From NCBI GenBank assembly GCA_026745465.1, contig JACYXH010000435.1, forward strand, positions 1 to 64,000: DNA of 64,000 nucleotides, given 5' to 3'. Position numbers and translations under genes: made by a program. The notes beneath the pieces were generated by a model that saw only the letters and a program-made list of their open reading frames with translations, ran no database searches and was not told the origin of the DNA. This document shows, piece after piece, positions 60,447 through 64,000 of this stretch (the stretch's first letter is position 1; every line of letters starts with the position of its first letter). This stretch comes from Lota lota (Eukaryota; Chordata; Actinopteri; Gadiformes; Lotidae).

Positions 60447-60754
60447 TTACTACATACATGCGCGGTGATCCTCAGGATACCTCTTAGTGCCAACCGTAGC
60501 CTCTTCGTCACCTAACAATGTACAACTTTATCAAACAAATACAAGACAGTTACACAGTAGCATTGACCTGATATGTATAAAGATATGACTATGTTTTAGG
60601 ATATACTTACTGTAGATTAGCGGCATGTTGGCAGTTTAGATCTCTGTTCCGTTCAAAAACATGTGTCTTATAAAGAGCTGTCGGCCTGCTCTCGTCTACA
60701 CGGCATATCCTTGCGTAACGCCTCCCTAACTATAACCCTTGTTCATTGGTTCTA

Positions 60755-60815
60755 AAACAAAACGTTTGATTTCAATGTATGTCGACAAACAAGACCATAT
60801 GTTTGAAAACCCCGC

Positions 60816-60881
<66 letters not shown>

Positions 60882-61012
60882 AAACCCTAACCACCTCTCC
60901 GCGCTTGACCCCCACCCTTTCCCCATGCCCCTTTGACGATAGCCCATGTTTCATCCTTTCGTTTGATTTCAATGTATGTCGACAAACAAGACCATATGTT
61001 TGAAAACCCAGC

Positions 61013-61076
<64 letters not shown>
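60755..61076. repeat. Tandem duplication of Polinton subterminal sequence
   Basis: ATTTCAATGTATGTCGACAA through the CA tract and CCAAACCCTAACCACC appears twice, about 200 bp apart, each with its own long CA run. The first copy is a partial second edition of the inner terminal-repeat boundary. Confidence 0.8.
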
Positions 61077-61078
<2 letters not shown>

Positions 61079-61500
61079 AAACCCTAACCACCTCTCCGCG
61101 CTTGACCCCCACCCCTTTCCCCATGCCCCTTTGAAGATAGCCACTGTTTCACCCTTTCCCCTCAGACTCACCGGAGCCTCAGACACACCGGAGCCTCACA
61201 CACACTTTCGGCGCCTCAGACCCACCGGATCCTCAGGCATCACAGGCATCGCAGGCATCGCAGGCATCACAGCCACTTCCGGATCATCCTGCCTTTTATT
61301 TTTAACAAAACGGATGTTTAACAAAACGGATGTTTAACAGGAATACAACTTCCGTTTGCTCAACAGGGTTAACATTGGGCAGCAGGGGTCAACACCGGTT
61401 AACAAGAGTCAGACCGGATGTTGTATGTGTGGTTTCCGCTTTATCTGACCTATGACCTGGGTGTGGCTTTTACTCAAAAGGGGACCTCTTATTAACTACT
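61011..61500. repeat. Polinton right terminal inverted repeat
   Basis: Inverse of 45685-46192, nearly identical outside the tandem units. Followed by target duplication AGTGGT at 61501-61506. Confidence 0.9.
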
Positions 61501-61817
61501 AGTGGTGTAGTGGTGCCTGGAGAAGTGGCTATACTCTGTGGCTAAGTGGCCCGTCCAGCAAAGTATAAGCACGCTGTGTTATAAACATTGACACCTAAGA
61601 CTACTGTTTCATATTTAATTTACCTAAAAATGGGACAGTAGTATTTGGCCATTGTCACTTGCTTGATTTCAGGGAGTAAGGATAATTATTAAAATATCAT
61701 GAGCCACAGAAGAGGTGGAGATTTTGCAAGCACTGCTGGTCCACAGACTCTATGGTTAGACATCTAAATAATTATGCATTTTGAGTTAACTATTCCTTAT
61801 TCATAAATCCATCCATA
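61501..61817. mobile_element. hAT-type element remnant split by Polinton
   Basis: AGTGGTGTAGTGGTGCCTGG continues the hAT start that begins at 45678 on the other side of the Polinton. The interior runs to about 61817, where LINE-like sequence takes over; this is the same junction as in the copy at 34464. Confidence 0.75.
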
Positions 61818-62420
61818 CAGGATGCCTCGAAGCACCCGACAGCAACCTGGGTTTTTCAATTGTCATCCTGTATAATTATTCATGTCAACAGGAAACAATC
61901 CACGATAGGTCACAATACATGACAGCTGGCCGTCGTATTCTGTGACCCCACTGTAAATGTGAGAAAAAAAAGGCGTCAAACCCCAACCAAATGTTTTCAG
62001 GTCATTTTATGCATCTATTGTATGACCTTTTCTTTATTTTTTATTTTTATTTTATACAATTAACATTAACACAGGGTTTTTAAGACTGTTGAGCCTGAAG
62101 CATGCAGGACAGCTGTGGAGATGATCTCTATCTGTCTATCAGATATCGATCTCTATCCAACTATTAAACTGTGTGACCACCAGCACATCACCACTACAGG
62201 CCCCAGGGCCCCATGCATCCCCCTAGGGCCCTGTTCCAGTAGCAGCAACCCGGCCACCTTGCCGGGGCCCTTCTCTCCACATAACTACCCTCACTACCCT
62301 CCTCCTCCTCACCACTACTCCTCCTCACCACTCCTCCTCCTTGTACGGCCGTCTCCAGCTCCCCCCACCACCACCTTGACCCCCGGGTCTCCACTTCCCT
62401 CCCCTTCCCCCTCCCCCAAC
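61818..62420 (+). pseudogene. Chimeric LINE-tail and proline-rich ORF, copy 2
   Basis: Plus-strand homologue of 33840-34465: LINE-derived stretch (with a shorter middle), then the proline-rich half with a deletion after SSSNPAT. Confidence 0.5.
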
Positions 62421-62568
62421 CCCCCTTTTTTTGTAAATGTCGGCAGTTCCTCAAATGAAATTACGCTAAATACACTTAATTCTCGAAGTTGTACCGAGAA
62501 ATTGCAGAGCTATTTCTTCCTCTTTGAACACTTCCCATCTGCTTTTTCTTCACTCATCAACTAATATG

Positions 62569-63305
62569 CAGATAGAAGAGGACCTCCATAGCAAGGGGAG
62601 GAAGGTGAGGACTCCCCAGGCAGGGACATGGCAGGAAACGGGGGATAGTTGGAGTGAGAGGGAGGAGAGGGTTGTGGACATCTATGATATCATCGATGCC
62701 CACGTCACCGGACCCACAGCCCAGCATCATGAGCCAACGGCGCAAAGCACCAAGACAAGACGTGCATTTACCCTTTTAGGAAATGATTCATAACACCTGC
62801 CTGATTTAGAACTTCCCCTTGTTGTGACCTCAATTTAAGTGTGTGTGTGTGTGTGTTCAGCCCCTGCTAACCCTCAGAATAAGAACCATCTCAACACTGC
62901 TGCTTGGTGTGTGGCTCTGCTGTGTCTCCTGATGCTCGCTGGCCTCGCAGGTCTAGCCGTCCGCTGTGAGTTCCACAAAACACACAACTTTTGCTTCTTA
63001 ATGTGTTTGTAGAGAATGATCCTGCTTGTGTATGAAGTCAATTCAACAGCATTTGTCACAAGCACTCAACTCAAACCACACTGTGTCTTGCTGTTGACGT
63101 TAATCATTGGCACAAGGAAGAGCAACCCCAATGCAACAATAACAATCATTACAATAATGTTCTGCATCTATCTCTTTGGTTTGATTTCAGTGTTTTGCTA
63201 TTGTTGATCATGATCATTTTTTTACTTTCACACTGACTTTCACTTTCACTGACTTTCACAGTGACCGGGCAAAATGAACAACTGCAGAGCTCTTTAGACA
63301 ACATG
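62569..63305 (+). pseudogene. Decayed 5' half of type X lectin receptor, copy 5
   Basis: Tail exon MQIEED with the same 3' deletion, membrane exon after a very short TG tract (62838-62857) and TTCAG acceptor, and a neck stub near 63262-63305. It is followed by the GC-rich block, so a type Y gene is expected just beyond the window. Confidence 0.68.
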
Positions 63306-63419
63306 ATGTTACATACAACATAAAATAATAATCAACTAAATTAACTAAAGTAACTAAAATAACAAAGTAACTAAATGATTGCAGTGAACAGACGTGTTGC
63401 TCCTGTTGCACCACTGATG

Positions 63420-63960
63420 CAGGTCGTGGCCGGTGGAGCAGGTCACAAAGCTACGCTACCGACGCAACTATTTCGTGCTCAATGTAGCTCCCCCTGCTAC
63501 ACTGGGCACGCAAGCGTCGCGTAGCCTTGCGTCACACCGTAAGGAAACGCTCCACACTAATAAAAGAGAGCTGCTACACTGAGCCCGACTGACGCGCAGC
63601 AGAATAAGCAGCTGCTTGTGGGAGTTTTCCCAGGTGTTGATGGAAGTCCTTAAAAACAGGAAATGAAATTCACCACATGTCCGTATGGTCCTCCAGTACT
63701 CACTGAATGTCGATTGTCCAATCACATGGCCATACTCATGGCGCTCATTTGCATAAGGTAATTTGCATGTTGAACGTCAAAGTACTCAATGGGTAATTTG
63801 CATAAGCATTCCCACAATCCCCTGCTCCACGCGAGCACGCGTCCAGCACGCATCCAATTCAAAGGGAACGGGAGGCGAGTGCCACACTCGAGGCCACGCG
63901 TTTGGTGGGGCCGGGTCGTGAAGCTGAATTTATACTTCTGTGGACCCCACGATGAGGCCC
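63420..63960. repeat. GC-rich conserved cassette block, copy 5
   Basis: Counterpart of 3341-3890, with a small internal change near 63750-63800. It leads into the cassette flank ACTCTTATCAGTTATGG at the window end. Confidence 0.55.
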
Positions 63961-64000
63961 CTGGACTCTTATCAGTTATGGTTTTATAGGAAAATAGGAG

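Larger units (their letters stand above)
59056..60640 (-). other. Polinton right-end gene region, probably spliced
   Basis: Several short coding blocks on the minus strand are bounded by splice-like signals; the last and longest (59056-59733) has an acidic start, a two-copy 26-residue repeat (PPSVTNAVTPDGQAGHGPS...) and a coiled-coil-like C-terminal part. A preceding block (about 59813-60066) contains SRGYGQLTDDTIQQILTLV. I do not recognise the family. Confidence 0.5.
45685..61500. mobile_element. Polinton (Maverick / adintovirus-like), near-complete, PolB broken
   Basis: About 15.8 kb. Ends AGTAGTTAATAAGAGG / CCTCTTATTAACTACT, with 6-bp duplication AGTGGT on both sides; AG-starting ends and 6-bp duplications are the Polinton signature. 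Parts from left to right: two or three left-end accessory genes, chromodomain integrase, penton-type protein, small basic protein, major capsid protein, adenain-type protease (all plus), then two small structural-type genes, packaging ATPase, PolB and a right-end gene (all minus). Near-identical terminal repeats indicate a recent insertion. Nearly whole, with about two breaks, both in PolB. Confidence 0.93.

Overview
The window looks like teleost fish genomic DNA. It has intron-split genes with GT/AG junctions, long CA/TG microsatellites, hAT-type short elements, solo LTRs, and one Polinton (Maverick) inserted in the middle. No bacterial features, rRNA, tRNA or CRISPR arrays were seen. Apart from the Polinton, almost everything belongs to one amplified locus encoding type II membrane C-type lectin receptors (CTLD, group II / CD209-like architecture: cytoplasmic tail, transmembrane exon, coiled-coil neck, three-exon lectin domain).

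Two related receptor types alternate. 'Type Y' has a short tail exon starting MVHRSDEIEMH/MAHRPDEIEMH, and 'type X' has a tail exon starting MQMEED. They share near-identical neck and lectin exons. Five models read through in my manual splicing: Y-a (+, 4255-7606, 320 aa), X-a (-, 13870-17045, 299 aa), Y-b (+, 23829-27018, 311 aa), X-b (-, 30447-33548, 316 aa) and Y-c (-, 38587-42369, 287 aa). The two plus-strand genes carry the EPN sugar-specificity motif; the three minus-strand genes carry QPD. The neck is an in-frame 42-bp (two-heptad) repeat with 6, 3, 5, 4 and 2 units in those genes, in window order.

Layout: 1-7.6 kb, cassette of a decayed X 5' half plus gene Y-a (+). 7.7-13.3 kb, mosaic of repeats with a dead lectin fragment, a proline-rich ORF, a solo LTR and a complete hAT element. 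13.9-17.0 kb, gene X-a (-). 17.3-21.5 kb, LINE-tail-like, LTR-like and featureless sequence. 21.9-27.0 kb, second cassette with Y-b (+). 27.1-29.8 kb, repeats and hAT. 30.4-34.8 kb, gene X-b (-) and repeats. 35.3-38.3 kb, third decayed X copy whose Y half is missing, then a truncated hAT. 38.6-44.7 kb, inverted cassette with Y-c (-). 45.0-45.5 kb, solo LTR. 45,685-61,500, Polinton. 61.5 kb to the end, a hAT remnant and a fifth decayed X copy whose Y partner would lie beyond the window.

The Polinton is nearly complete and young-looking: ~0.5 kb terminal inverted repeats starting AG, a 6-bp target duplication AGTGGT, and the full core set (integrase with chromodomain, penton-type and double-jelly-roll capsid proteins, adenain-type protease, packaging ATPase, protein-primed PolB). 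Its PolB is broken, with about two breaks. It landed inside a copy of the hAT element, which itself predates the lectin duplications, giving a clear order of events: hAT insertion, then cassette duplication and inversion, then Polinton. Left-end accessory genes show an LxCxE-type motif and an N-myristoylation-type start.
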